NCBI RefSeq assembly: GCF_900496995.4
Contig: NC_044024.1
Coordinates: forward strand, 17,238,698-17,302,697
Length of the DNA stretch: 64,000 bases
Reading direction: 5' to 3'
From: Aquila chrysaetos chrysaetos
Lineage: Eukaryota; Chordata; Aves; Accipitriformes; Accipitridae
Shown: positions 35,701-46,992 of the stretch, in pieces
Layout of the letters: every line of letters starts with the position of its first letter
How positions within the stretch are numbered: the first letter of the stretch is position 1
Position numbers and translations under genes: made by a program
Notes under the pieces: model-generated
The model's input: the letters and a program-made list of their open reading frames with translations, nothing else
Database searches by the model: none
What the model was told of the DNA's origin: nothing

Positions 35701-37055
35701 AGTACACTTAAACTTTTACCCCAGACAAAAACACAGCTCTCAACAAAAGTTACCTCCGAATACTTACATAATCGCTACTGTTTGTTTCATATTTTATCAA
35801 GAATCTCATCATCCATTCCGCATACAGGCATGTAGCATTAGAGGCATCCTTTACATCTACTTCCACTGCATAGGACTGGAAAAAGCCTATAACATATGAT
35901 TATTAGCTATTAAGACATTGCTTTTATTTCATTTTCTAGAGCCACTTAAGAGGACAGCTCATTACAAAGTAGTAAATTATTTCAGGACTGGATTCAATTT
36001 GCCAGACACTGAAAGAGTAGCTAGATTTGTGAAAAGTATTAAAACTGGGAAGCACATTGTGAAGTTATTAAAACTAGACAAAAATTGAGAGAATTTATAG
36101 TCCGTTTACCTGACAAAGACTAATAATCTAAAGGAGTGTTAGCTTTCGGGTGACAAACGGAGTAAACTGAAGTGCACAAACACAGCACTTAAAGAATGCA
36201 CTGCTTGTAGACCAGGGTCTTCCTGTTATCTGTTTCATCAGTGGTATGACTCAAGCCGACCTCTAAGAGATGAGATCGGGGTGCCTTCATCGCATTTCTG
36301 CAATTTCTGGCTCAGAAGGCACGGAGCTTGAAGTCCCTTTACGTTTTTAGGGAACTTTTTATAGTTGTTGGATTGTCAACCCAGTGAACCTCAGCAGAGG
36401 CACTCCCCACCCCGGCCAGTTGTGACTGCCGCCGTCGTGACCGCCGACCCCCACAGCTCTGCCCGGCCGCTGGTGAGGAGGCCTGACGCGACCCACACCC
36501 GCAGCTCACCCGCCGCCTGGCAGCCCCCCTCGCTGAACCACACGCACCACCCGCCCGGCTTTGCACCCGTGCCTGGGAAAGGCGCCGGATCGGACCGGCT
36601 CTCCACCACCCCCCCCGGCCCGGCCCGGCCCGACGCGGCCATCCCGTCAGCGCCACCGGCAACGGGGTCCCGCTAGGCCAGCGCGGCGCGCCTCGGCCCC
36701 CCGCTCCCCTTCTGCGGCTGACAGGGCGGCGGGGGGGGGGGGTGGGCGGGGGGGGGAAGGCGGCAGCAGCTCGGCGCCGCCTCCGCTCCGGGGGAAGCCG
36801 CCGCCGGGCTGAGGCGGCCCCGGCCCCGCGCGCGCCCGACCGTTGCCCGACGCCGCGTCACGTGCGCGACGGGGCGGCGGCGGCGGCGGGGGGGGGGGGG
36901 GGGCGCCCGCGGAGACACCTGCCGCCGCCGCCTCCTCCTCCCCCCCACACCTCCGCCCGTAGGCCCAGCGCCCACCCACGGCCGCCGCCCCGCTCACCGG
37001 AGGTGCCGAGGAGGAGGAGGAGAAGGAAGGGGAGGCAGGAGGCGCGCGGCTCCAT
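23642..37055 (-). CDS. LAMP2: LAMP2, lysosome-associated membrane protein 2, with alternative last exons B, A and C
   Basis: A type I lysosomal membrane glycoprotein. Exons 37055-36998, 35886-35768, 35240-35027, 34379-34218, 33432-33215, 32680-32561, 32283-32211, 31360-31193 and one of three last exons (29940-29801 B, 26208-26087 A, 23784-23642 C) give about 423 residues for LAMP-2B. Seen: a Leu-rich signal peptide, two luminal LAMP domains rich in N-glycosylation sequons with conserved Cys, a Pro/Thr hinge in exon 5 (about residues 189-226), one membrane helix and a short tail. The B and C tails end GYQTL and GYQSV, the Tyr-based lysosomal sorting signals. LAMP2 rather than LAMP1 is shown by the three alternative tails and the CUL4B neighbour. 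Two problems: exon 7 seems to carry one extra T at its donor, and the A exon is broken. Confidence 0.96.
26035..26040 (-). terminator. LAMP2: Candidate polyadenylation signal after the LAMP-2A exon
   Basis: A minus-strand AATAAA lies about 50 bases after the TAA of the LAMP-2A exon, with another at 26026-26031. Use is inferred. Confidence 0.35.
26087..26208 (-). pseudogene. LAMP2: LAMP2 alternative last exon A (LAMP-2A), broken tail
   Basis: Follows a GTTTAG acceptor and encodes [20 protein letters not shown] and the first part of a membrane helix, clearly the LAMP-2A exon. The reading frame then changes, giving a tail ending ICCLQETL and a TAA at 26089-26087. In the other frame, codons for NAGYE followed by TAG (26073-26071), TTT and TAA can be read, the remnant of the GYEQF tail with the Gln codon turned into a stop. 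LAMP-2A is the receptor of chaperone-mediated autophagy and needs its basic tail and Tyr signal, neither of which is encoded here. Confidence 0.85.
27616..27621 (-). terminator. LAMP2: Candidate polyadenylation signal of LAMP2B
   Basis: A minus-strand AATAAA about 2.2 kb beyond the LAMP-2B stop, before the LAMP-2A exon. It is a plausible end of the LAMP-2B 3'UTR. Confidence 0.35.
29801..29940 (-). CDS. LAMP2: LAMP2 alternative last exon B (LAMP-2B)
   Basis: Follows a CTACAG acceptor and ends with TGA at 29803-29801. It encodes the membrane helix and the tail [11 protein letters not shown], identical in pattern to LAMP-2B. It is intact and is the first of the three alternative exons in transcription order. 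Confidence 0.97.
31193..31360 (-). CDS. LAMP2: LAMP2 exon 8, end of the luminal domain
   Basis: Follows a TTTAG acceptor and ends at GTAAG one base into an Ala codon. It encodes [20 protein letters not shown] and [10 protein letters not shown]. All three alternative last exons splice to it in the same phase. Confidence 0.96.
32211..32283 (-). CDS. LAMP2: LAMP2 exon 7, probable one-base insertion at its end
   Basis: Follows an AAACAG acceptor and encodes [20 protein letters not shown]. The frame to exon 8 is kept only if the weak site AATG/GTTTCT is the donor. The strong donor GTAAGA lies seven bases further (GT at 32203-32202) and would give a frameshift. Without one T of the TTT run, that donor would give NGSV, as in mammalian LAMP2. 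An extra T, real or an assembly error, is therefore likely. Confidence 0.85.
32561..32680 (-). CDS. LAMP2: LAMP2 exon 6
   Basis: Forty codons after a TTTCAG acceptor, ending at GTAAGT. It encodes [20 protein letters not shown] and SFTFVV, typical of the second luminal domain. Confidence 0.96.
33215..33432 (-). CDS. LAMP2: LAMP2 exon 5, Pro/Thr hinge and start of second luminal domain
   Basis: Follows a TTTCAG acceptor. The first half is rich in Pro, Thr, Val and Ala (the hinge). The second half, [20 protein letters not shown], opens the second LAMP domain. The donor GTGCTT is weak, but the phase-0 junction after DK agrees with the family. Confidence 0.94.
34218..34379 (-). CDS. LAMP2: LAMP2 exon 4
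   Basis: Follows a TTGTAG acceptor and ends at GTGAG. It encodes the end of the first LAMP domain, including VFVCHNTDF and [13 protein letters not shown], a segment very close to mammalian LAMP2. Confidence 0.97.
35027..35240 (-). CDS. LAMP2: LAMP2 exon 3
   Basis: Follows a TTCTAG acceptor and ends one base into a Gly codon at GTAAT. It encodes [26 protein letters not shown] and [17 protein letters not shown], with several sequons. Confidence 0.97.
35768..35886 (-). CDS. LAMP2: LAMP2 exon 2
   Basis: Follows a TTATAG acceptor and ends at GTAAG. It encodes the start of the first luminal domain, with [13 protein letters not shown], which holds a sequon and the first conserved Cys. Confidence 0.96.
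36857..36864. promoter_or_regulatory. LAMP2: CLEAR-like site GTCACGTG in LAMP2 intron 1
   Basis: GTCACGTG matches eight bases of the CLEAR consensus GTCACGTGAC that TFEB binds. It lies about 190 bp downstream of the start codon, within the CpG island. Confidence 0.5.
36998..37055 (-). CDS. LAMP2: LAMP2 exon 1, signal peptide
   Basis: ATG at 37055-37053, nineteen codons plus one base, ending at a GTGAG donor. It encodes [19 protein letters not shown], a typical signal peptide. The exon sits inside a CpG island. Confidence 0.92.
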
Positions 37056-37142
37056 GCCGCCGGCGGCGGGCGCAGGGGCGCCGAGAAGCAGCGAGTGGCG
37101 AGCGGCAGAGGCGAGCGGGCCCGATAAAAACCTCGCCATCGG

Positions 37143-37150
37143 TCATGTGA
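37143..37150. promoter_or_regulatory. LAMP2: M-box/E-box TCATGTGA upstream of LAMP2
   Basis: A perfect TCATGTGA about 90 bp upstream of the LAMP2 ATG. This is the site class bound by MITF, TFE3 and TFEB, regulators of lysosomal genes. Binding is inferred. Confidence 0.55.
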
Positions 37151-39515
37151 GGGGAGGGGCGGCGCCGCCCGCGCGCCGCCAATCGCCGCGCCGGTGCTCG
37201 ATTCGATGGCTCGCGGACAGGACGCTCGCCGCGTACCGCCTCGGGCGGGCGGTGGTTCGGTGGGGCTCCGGAGGCCCAGCGGGGCCTTGGCGGGGGAGCG
37301 GCGGCGTCCGCCTGCCCCTGACCTGTGCGGGCACTGCAGGGTTACCGGCGGCTTGCCTTGGCCCTCGGCAGCCTTTGCTGCCTCCACTGGGGCCGCTGTA
37401 GGTTGAGAAGAGAAAGCCGAGCAGAGGTATGCGTTCAAAGGAGTGTAATGTAGAGCCTATCACTGCCAAAAATAAAGAATGAAGATACTCTCCGTGCTCA
37501 CCATAAATAAAGAGGAGGAGAAATGGGCTAAATTGACCTAAATATTCAAGCGGGTGGCGCAGGAGCGGCAGAGCACTGCAGGGGGTGACCGCGCGGGGTC
37601 AGGGGGTGGGCAGGCCTGCCCTGGCGAAATGGCGGCCTGAGGTGTTGTGCCCGTGTCCCTCCCGCCTGACAGGACTGTCGTCGTTATCCGTCCTCCCGCG
37701 CCGCCCTGGGCCGACCGGGGATGGTCTCGGCCTCTCTGGGGGCCTGTGCCTCCGCCGTGACTGGGCAGAAACCTTTCCAGTAATGGCCTCCGTGAAGCAG
37801 GGAGGGGGATGGCACCAGCACCGAGAACCGGGACGCTTTGCTGCGTTTTGGCTGATGCCAGAATGCAAAACGCGGGGCAGAAAGAAGGTGGGAGAAAGGC
37901 TGGCTTGGCAAAGAAAGGGGAGTTGGGGAAGAAGAGATTGAGGCTGGGAGACAGCAAGGAAAATGGCAGGCAGATGCTCAGCTGCCTGAGGAGGCAGGAG
38001 CTCTAGCCTTAGCGAGGAAGGGCCCTCCTGGAATAACGTATTGCTGTTTCTGATGCTGTGGGAGAACTGCAAATAGTATTTTGAATAATCAGACGCTAAG
38101 AGACATGCCCAGTCATGGGGGGGAAGAAAATGAAAGCGCTTGAAGAAGACAATAAAACACATTGACCTGATATAATGAGACAGTGGGATTGTAGATGGTG
38201 TCAATAAGAAAGCAGTTATGAAGTCTTGAGGAAGTTGAAATAATGGAATATATGATTAAATGTCAGTTAAATACTCTCAGTTGTATGCTTGCAATACCAT
38301 ACTTTTCCAAAGAGTATCACAAAACCAAACCTGGGAAGTCAGGACCACCACTGAAACCAGTGCATCGTACAAATGGGGGTTCCACACACAAATGCTTGCG
38401 TGGTCAGACGCGTTCGCTGCTTCTTTGCATTTCTTTTTGTGCTTAATAACTGCACCTAGAACCGACTTAGAATACATACTACATACCCGCACATGCATCT
38501 GTCTAAGCATTGTTGCATGTGAATATCAAAATACATGTCATTTCAAAATACTTAGAAAGGATGATTTTTTATTTAGCCTTTGGGCTTAATGTGCTGAAAA
38601 CTTATCTGAAGAAATAAACTTTATATTTAATAACTGAGCCAGCACTTGCTGTAGGCTGTGGGGCAGCGTCCAGTAACAGCAGCACAGACAAAATAATGAA
38701 TTCTGGAAGCAGCAAGTCTTTTGTCTTTCTCAGCTCCACTGCAAAGAATGGGGCATTTCAGTGGCTAGGGAGAGTCCTGCTGCTGGGGCTTTTACATTTC
38801 CGCAGGCCTCGCAGTTTTAGTGCAAAGTCCTGTTTTTAAAAAGTGATCTCTTAGGGAGTTAGGAGCAATTACATTAAGAGGATTTGACTATTAGGAGAGA
38901 GACATCGAATTAGGCTTTAATTAATTGGAGGAGAAGAAAATGATTGGTATGTTCCAGGCAGTTTGTGTGGTAGAATGTCACCTTTTGTATCAGCTGGAAC
39001 ATTTACTTCAGGACCTGTAGCTTTATGTATAAACACCAGTATGTTCCAACACCCCCTTGTTCTGAGTGAAGAGTCCTGAATATTTTGATCTCTTGCTTGC
39101 ACATAGGATATAGACTGTAAAATGACTAGATGTTCTGCAGACATAAAAGGAAGACTGATTGTGTCCTTTATGCCAGTTTAGTGAAGCTTGAAATCAAATG
39201 GTAGCTATCATAACCAGCAAATCTGTTTCTGTTTAATAACACAGAATAAAAGTAGCAACTGGTGTGGGATTAAAAGAACCGTATGGTTTATATAATTTAG
39301 CATAATGAAAAATATATTGTTTTGCACCAGAAATATCATCATTAATAGCAGAACACAGATGAATCTCTTTCTTTGCACCTGGTTGCTTTGCCCTCCCTGT
39401 ATATCCGTCCCTGCCATATAACTGCCTTCTGTGGGCACTGTGTGGTATTACATCATTTTACCGTGATCTTAGCAGGTGCACTTTTTATTCAGAGGTTTAC
39501 TTCTTGCTTGCTGTA

Positions 39516-40073
39516 TGTCGTGGTTTAACCCCAGCAAGCAACTAAGCACCATGCAGCTGCTCATTCACTCCCCCCCACACGCAGGGGGATGGAGGAGAGA
39601 ATCAGGGAAAAAAGTAAAACTTGTGGGTTGAGATAAGAACGGAAAGGAAGAAAATAATAATGATAATAACAATAATAAAATGACAATAATAATAATAAAA
39701 GGATTGGAATATACAAAACAAGTGATGCACAATGCAATTGCTCACCACTCGCCAAATGACGCCCAGTTAGTTCCTGAGCAGTGATCCCCCCAGTTCATAT
39801 ACTGGACGTGATGTCACATGGTATGGAATATCCCTTTGGCCAGTTGGGGTCAACTGTCCTGGCTGTGTCCCCTCCCAACTTCTTGTGCCCCTCCAGCCTC
39901 CTTGCTGGCTGGGCATGAGAAGCTGAAAAATCCTCAACTTCGCATAAATACTACTTAGCAACAACTGAAAACATCAGTGTGTTATCAACATTCTTCTCAT
40001 GCTAAATCCAAAACATGACACTATACCAGCTGCTAGGAAGAAAATTAAGACTATCCCAATAAAAACCAGGACA
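39516..40073 (-). mobile_element. Solo LTR 2, upstream of LAMP2
   Basis: A 558-bp element of the same family as LTR 1, with perfect 5-bp duplications CTGTA (39511-39515 and 40074-40078). Its sense strand is minus, the same as LAMP2, and it lies about 2.4 kb upstream of LAMP2 exon 1. It shares with LTR 3 a deletion of about 20 bases before the TATA region, so the two form a subgroup. Confidence 0.93.
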
Positions 40074-43000
40074 CTGTATCAGTCAAGATAAATGAGAGGA
40101 CAGTTCCTCCATTGGAGCTATGGAAAAACCATGTATGGGCTAATCCTGCTTTCGGTTAAGTCAATGCCAAACTGGCTGTAGGAGTAGCTTAATAGAAAGA
40201 TGAAGTTGTATGAATTCAGAGACTGTGAACCTGTGGTTTATTTTGATTGTCACAGAATATCACAGGAGAGACTGATGTGCCTGTGGTGTGTGTGTACGTC
40301 AAGGCTGACCCTACTGACAATGTGGGAAGCGATGAGGTGGCCACAAAAGCTGCCCAAAGGGTTTTCTGCCCTTGTGTGGAGTCCTTGGGGAGACCAAAGG
40401 ATCAAATTCACCTGCAGGGAGTTGGTACAGGCACCTTGCATTCATGTATGGGATGAAGTTTGCCCAGCAAAACCCACGTTCTCCAGCCATCTGAACGTGT
40501 TAAAAGCTTGTTAAAAACAATGTACTTTTGCATTAGCACAGTGATAGTCTCCTCTTGCCCAGCCAACTGACAGAAGCTTGGTTTTGGCACTATTCTCCCT
40601 AAATAGAAAATTTTTGGGCAGTTCCCAAAGCCTATCTCCTGTTTGTAGCTCTGGAGGGAGCAAAATGAAACTCCATTCCTCTCTCGTTTAACAAATCCTC
40701 CAGCTTTCCTTAGAAAAAAAATTTAGTGGTTAGGGTCAGATGTTGTCCGATTCCTCTTAAATTCCATGGAAAGCTATTATATTCAGTACTTGTAGGATTC
40801 AACCTGTAAGAGACATCCACTGCATCTTATTTATCATGAGTAATTTCTTTGTTGATTGTGGCAGTCTTAAAGAATGGTAAAATTTATGCAATAGACCAAA
40901 TTCATACGGTCAGGTGTTTTCCTTTAATGATGGGAGTGTGAATGATTGTTACCATGATGCAGAGAAAACACCTTACCCTTTTGCTTATTAGAGAGAAATG
41001 GTTTTGCATTTGGCATGATTTTGGGAGCCACTGATGGATGGCAAGCTGATCCTGGTTTTCTAAGACATTCCTTATGTTTATTGCTGGATGTGAAAATGAG
41101 GACTGTAATGTTTCTGCATGGCATTACATTTTTACTGCATGTTATCCTTAGTCTGATGTCAGTAGTTTTAAGAAGGTATTGACGTGTACTGAGAACAAAT
41201 ACGCAAAACCTTATGATTTCTTTTTAAAGCTTTGATTCATCAAGGAATATAAATTCATGCCTAATTTCAAATGTATAACCTGTTCTGTGACTTTCATTCA
41301 CATCATATTCCTGATGTCCAGCATATGCTTAATCCTTTGCGAATCCTCTAGCAGTTTCAGCTGGTTAGATATTATATCTGTAATCAAACTTTTCTTAACC
41401 CTGGGACTTGCAAAAATTGATGGATGTGTGTGGTCAGAAGCTAAGTGTCCAGTGTTTAATGAAGCACTGAGTAACTTAATGTTTCTGATCTCTGGTGCAG
41501 AAGACACAGACCGTGATAAAAAGAAGAAAGAGAGAATACCTAGGACATGCAGTAATCACTCCTTTATTCTAATGTCTTTTATTCATTCTTTTAGATGTCT
41601 CTTTAAACAACAGAGCATTTTCTGTACCTGGAAACCAGGGACAAGATTATGGCAGAACCGATTATTCCTTTCCAGGAGGCAGAGGAAGGATTTGGTACCA
41701 TTTCACATGGGAGGGATGGAAAGAGGACGAGATTAATGCTGTCCAGAGAGGTCACAGATTCACTTGGCAGAGGGGGATGAACCAGAGGGACCCTCCTGGG
41801 ACTGTGCCAACAACTGTGAGCATTACAGCTATTCACCAAAGTTTTCCTTCTCGTGCAGCCCCAGTCTGTAGCCTGGGGAATAAGGATTTGCTGTGATCCG
41901 GCCACCATAATGAAGACCGTGCTTTGTCCAGCACAGCGTGCCATCTGCAGCGCTTCAGCTGCGTATGCTGGCCTGCCCACTGGTAGAAAAGGGATGACTC
42001 CCAAGAGCTCTGCTGTACCAGCTCTGAAAAAAATGGCTCATTATCTAAAACGAATTATCTAAGCGAAAGCTGTGGTTCGCTATTGCTCCGAGCAGATGGC
42101 AGTGTTTCTGAGCTGTCGGGTTTCTGGAGGAGGTGGTGGTAGGAAACCAAACCATTAAATGCTGCTGCAGGAAACTGCTGAGTCAAGACTGGGGCAATCA
42201 CGTGAAATGCCAAAAAAAGAAACCTCGGTGGGGAGGTGAAGAGATCAGAGAGCAGGTTGCAGCAGGCAGCTGCAAAACTTCCTGCAAAACCACTCTGCGA
42301 TTTCGTGTTGTGCCACAGCTGGAAAAACACATTCCCAGCTTAGCAGGAAGAAGCCGAGGCAGAGGCAGCGGTGTTTCGTCACAAGCCTGTTACACAAACA
42401 TTAACTCATATATATGCAGCTTGGTTTATATACGCTGGCTGCCTGGGGAGGTGAAAGCGTGGCAGGAGCTGGGCTTTGGCATGGTGCTGGCACAGCCGGT
42501 GCTCCTTTACTGTCCCACTGCCAGCATCCCCAGTGCTGTGGGATGCAGGGTGAGGTGGGGGCATTGGTGTGGGGTACCCCCGCTTGTGCTCTGAAGCATT
42601 TCCAGCTGCTGCTGGATGTGTACTGGAGCACTCAGCAGCTGGGTTAACATGTGGCAGCAGATTTATGCATTTTGTGAGTCATGCCAAACTACTTCCAGGC
42701 GTAGATCTGTTTAATGTGAAAAAAATTGTTTGACTGACAACTCAACATGTTCTTTGGGCTTGTAACAGCAAAATAGAAAAATGTCAATACTCTCAATTTT
42801 GTGTTTTTATCGACATACATCGCTAACTTGCTGGAGATATATCTGTCAGCTTCAGGGCAGAAATTATTTTGTGAAAATGACTGGCTCTGCACACGAGGCA
42901 CCTCCCACTTCCAACCTTACGAAAGATGTGTTGACTGTAACTTGTTCTGAAAAATTTCAGCAGGAAAGGAAGCTGTATCGAAAATACAAGGCTGGAAGGG

Positions 43001-45465
43001 AGACTAGTATTATACAGTCATTTTCATATTGGGATATTTTAACTGCAGGACTTCAGTGCTACAGGATCCCTTTGTGACCTAGAATAACATTAGCTCCCTT
43101 TTACAGAGAGAACATCAGGGCAGATGATATATGTAATAATGATAAATGTAATTAGTTTACAGTTTCCAGCTCTGACAGAGGTAGGAAACCAGGTCTGGCC
43201 AACCCTGAGCTAATGCCTGTTCACTGCATTGTCCTGAGCAACAAAACTCTTGGGGAACGATCTCTCTCGAGGTTGAGGTTGCATGTCTGCTTTGTGCTTT
43301 TGGAACTAGGATTTGAAGCAGCAGCTGCTGCCATAGGAATAAAAAGGCGGAAATTGAAGGGATATGCAGACGGTGCCAGTTCTGCAAGCGGCAGAGTCGC
43401 AGCCCTTTGGTTGCAGAACCAGTTCTCCAGAGGAGTGAGCCCGAGCTACTCCCTGGCCACAGCCAACAAGCAAGCTTTACCTGCACGGTGACAAGGCTCC
43501 AGCTCACCTCTGCAGAGGCTGTATTTTGTAATCTTTGTTCCCATCTCATGCCTGAATGCTGTACCGCCTTCCCAGGACACACCTGGCAGAACTTGGTCTG
43601 CACAGTGTCTTGCCCAGCCTTTAGTGAAAATTAGTAGGGCAGCCTTGCTTTAGTCTCCAACTAGCACCAGTTGACAGATTTTCTTGATATAGTTGAGGGA
43701 CTGCTTTTGAAAAAGGTATGTTTTTGACCATGGTAACAAATTGTTCTCAGCTTTACTTCAAGCTTCAGAGACTACACAAGGGCACAAGGGTAAAACAGAA
43801 CATGCATTGTGATAATTCCATATGAGGTTTGGTCTGGGAGGGGAAAAAAAGCTACATACTAAGTGAACATCTTGCTGATAATCCATCACTGGTATTTCAC
43901 AGTCTATTAAAACTATTTACCACTCCAAATGGTAAAAATAAATCCATTCCATATAATCTTAGATGCAATTTACTTGCATACTAGCCCCTCTCTATTTGCA
44001 AAGTCATACTGATTAAGCTTTGCAAAGAAGCGCTGCAACCCTTGAGCCCTGCAGTGGCCTGGACATTATCAGAGTCTGATGCCTGACCCTCTGCATGCCT
44101 TAATTGCATAAAGCATCTAAACATTGGATCTACTGGAAAAGCGGTTACTGCAACTTCCTTATTACTGAAAATATCATTAGATGGAGCAGAACCTCTAGAC
44201 ATACACTTTTTGAAAAGACAAAATTTTGTATCAAAAGGAAGTTAAGATTACTTAGGTATTTTAACGCAAGTACCTAGCAACATCCCTATTTGCCTCCAGC
44301 TCTAAAATACACGTGTTTCAAGCTGACAAACAACTGCTTGTTTTAAGGAGTAAGCTAAAGAACTATCATCAATATTACAGAAGAAATTTGATAAACTGTA
44401 TTCTTCTCTCTGAATAGTCTCGTTTAGCACTAATGGCTTAGCATTAGCAGCTAAAGTAGCTGAAGCCTTAGGCTGTGAGAGCTGAGCAAGCGTCAACTTT
44501 TGATAAAACTAATGCTGCTAACGAAGAACTCAGTGGATATGAGCAGAATGAAGAAGATGAGGACCAAGGAGACCATTCCAGGAGAATGAGGTAACTTCAG
44601 AAGGCGGCCAGCCCAGGGACAGTGAAAACCAGTAAGAAATCAAGAGACCACCGACCAGAATTAAATGATTGGACTTAGGGATCAGGTGATGGGTGGTACA
44701 GGTATAATTGGGAGGCGTGAATTGGGGTGGGGGTCCCTCTCCAGAGGCACCCAGCTCAAGGTGTAACCAAAGAACTAATACAAGACTAATTGGAAACCTT
44801 CACTTGGACTTGGCATTCTCAGCAGGATCCTAGGTTCAGACCCTGCTACAGTGGCTGGCGTGCGCAAATCCATAACAATCAATAAAAATTTAGTATTTTC
44901 TGGATGTGAACTACTTTTCCTAAGCTTAAGGAAAGGGGTTTATCCACAGTGCTGCAATATCTTAGTGATTTCAGAAAATTAACTTTCAAAGTTACTTGTT
45001 TTGTTTATATCCTAATGCTTATGTCCCATAAGCACCAGCAAGGCAAGTTGTAAGGGTCATTTTAAAGATGACCTTTTATCAGGAAACAGTTACTTAACCA
45101 GAACAACCTGCTCCATTATAGGTTGATCAACACCCATTACTCCTCTTCGCAGTTAACTCCATATTTTACAAGATACCCTCTACACAAAGTCCAATATCTT
45201 TCAACCCCTCAAGTTTTGAGGTGTTGATTTTGTAAATACCACAGTATGTCCACACGCCCTTGCCTCTTTAGGGGCGGGGGGGGGGAGGTGAATCCAAAGC
45301 TACCATCTTACATTAGATTTGGCACCAGTTTCTCTGGAAATCAGGAGAAAGTACAGTAACATACATTGCACTTCATACAGTAACAGAAATTACAAGTATT
45401 TACTGCTCTCTGGTCTTTTTCTCTGAGTAGATTGATAGCTCTTCTATCTCCAAATACCCATCTGC

Positions 45466-45514
45466 TTCTGTAGGATTTTTTTTTTTTTTTTTAACAACAA
45501 AATTCTGTAGGATT
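45466..45514 (-). mobile_element. Micro-insertion: poly(T) with 12-bp target-site duplication
   Basis: TTCTGTAGGATT occurs at 45466-45477 and again at 45503-45514, flanking 25 bases of T followed by AACAACAAAA. On the minus strand this is a poly(A) tail with almost nothing before it. It looks like an extremely 5'-truncated retroposon insertion. Confidence 0.6.
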
Positions 45515-46486
45515 GTGGAGAACGTAGGAAGTACAAAATATTCTCTTTAAGGAGAAATTCTTAGTGGAAAAACCATCCCATGCATTTAGATGCCTCCAAG
45601 CTGTAACAGAGAAAGAAAGCACCTGAGCACTATTAGCAGAAGACATTTACCATACCTATTTAAAACCACCATGCACTAGGAATGTTTTGCGATTACAGCA
45701 GCACTCTACAAGGTCAGCCTGCCTGCAGCGTATGCAAGCCTTCAACAGAGAGCAGTTTGGAGGATCAGCACTGGCTTTGCTACAGCCATCCGTGTTTCCA
45801 AACCACCCCTCCAGAGCTCAGAAAGTAAAATCAAAAGACTCTGCCTCCCCTCTCCACCAAGTCGTCAGAGCACCTGCACCAGGAAAGGCCAGGCTAAAGA
45901 TATTCCTGACAAATTCTGCTCAGATTTAGTCCAGCGGTCCAAACAGCTGAAGAAAAATTAAGAAACAGCCCAGTCAGCCATCATCAATAACAGGAGCAAG
46001 TTCCCTGTCTGGCCCTGTCCTTTGTACTTCAATAATCGTACCAGAGCCATTAAAAAAAAAATTATTAACTGTACTGGGAGACAAGAAATAATCGTACAGC
46101 AGGAGAGTAGCCTCCTCCACCAGCAACAAGCCACCACCTTTGGTACTTTTGTATCATTTCTGGCACTTCTACACATTCTAATCCCAATTCAGAGTTTGCG
46201 AGGATGCTGATTTCCTTCCCCTCCAATAACCTTGTTGAAGACTTAGTAAAAAAAAAAAAAAAAAAAAAAATCAGGAATGGAAGCCACTTAGAAAACTGAA
46301 GGGATTTTAATGACTGAATGAAGAAGGAACTACTTCTTATTATATTTAAGTAGCAAACAAGTATTTTGCTATCAAAGCACAAGCTAAAGAATTTAAAGCC
46401 ACAAACATTAGTAAGCCCAACATACAGAACTTTGAGTAAGAAGGCATTTTACACACAAGAGTTTATCAACACAAAACTGTTTAATA

Positions 46487-46492
46487 TTTATT
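46487..46492 (-). terminator. CUL4B: Candidate distal polyadenylation signal of CUL4B
   Basis: A minus-strand AATAAA about 3.5 kb beyond the CUL4B stop. A nearer candidate is at 47987-47992. The actual site is unknown. Confidence 0.4.
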
Positions 46493-46992
46493 AAATGACA
46501 CAAAATACCTAGATAACAGACTCACTCTCTGAAAGGACATGTATTTACATTATTTACCAACTTAAGAAAGACTCTCTGTACCCATATCAGACTTATGAAA
46601 CATAAAAAAGGTTTTGCTGCTTTTTGCATCGAAGGATGCAACGGTGATACATGCCCTGTTTGCAAGTCTGCATAAACTATAACTTTTTGATGCAGTGAAA
46701 AAGCACAATTTCATATTCTGGTAGCCAAGGGAAGAGGCTTCTGAAAAGTAACAGGGTTAGTTTTTTTCCCCCACTCCAGACATACTCTGAAGAACTGTTA
46801 TACAAAAAGTATATTACATTTTTGAATGCTGCTGTACTCTTACAGTTTTAGTGTAACGTTTCAAAGAAAATATTCTTCCTACTATATGAAATCACTAAAA
46901 AAGTGGTATTTGAACATTTCTTTAGATGCACTTTTTTTTTTTTAAAGAAAGCATTAGGGCAAATGATATGTCTAGGAAAAAATGAAAGGCTG

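Larger units (their letters stand above)
36400..37420 (-). promoter_or_regulatory. LAMP2: CpG-island promoter of LAMP2
   Basis: Very GC- and CpG-rich DNA around LAMP2 exon 1 in an otherwise AT-rich region. Upstream of the ATG lie an E-box (37143-37150), a GC box GGGGCGG (37156-37162) and a CCAAT box (37179-37183). Long GGC and G runs at about 36729-36750 and 36872-36905 could form quadruplexes. Confidence 0.75.
37200..46480. other. Intergenic region between LAMP2 and CUL4B
   Basis: CpG-rich at its left end (to about 38 kb), then AT-rich. Apart from a solo LTR at 39516-40073, a 25-bp poly(T) insertion at 45478-45502 and low-complexity tracts, I see no gene. Short open frames, for example at 40247-40456, 41257-41736 and 43981-44202, match nothing I recognise. 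Confidence 0.6.

Noticed and set aside
23642-37055. LAMP1 instead of LAMP2
   Set aside because: Three alternative last exons with LAMP-2A, B and C tails are found only in LAMP2.
40247-40456. Open frame starting MSQNITGETDVPVVCVYVKA
   Set aside because: No splice sites, domain or family recognised, and its length is within chance expectation.
43981-44496. Two neighbouring minus-strand open frames of 73 and 64 codons
   Set aside because: No recognisable similarity and no conserved motif. They lie in AT-rich intergenic DNA.
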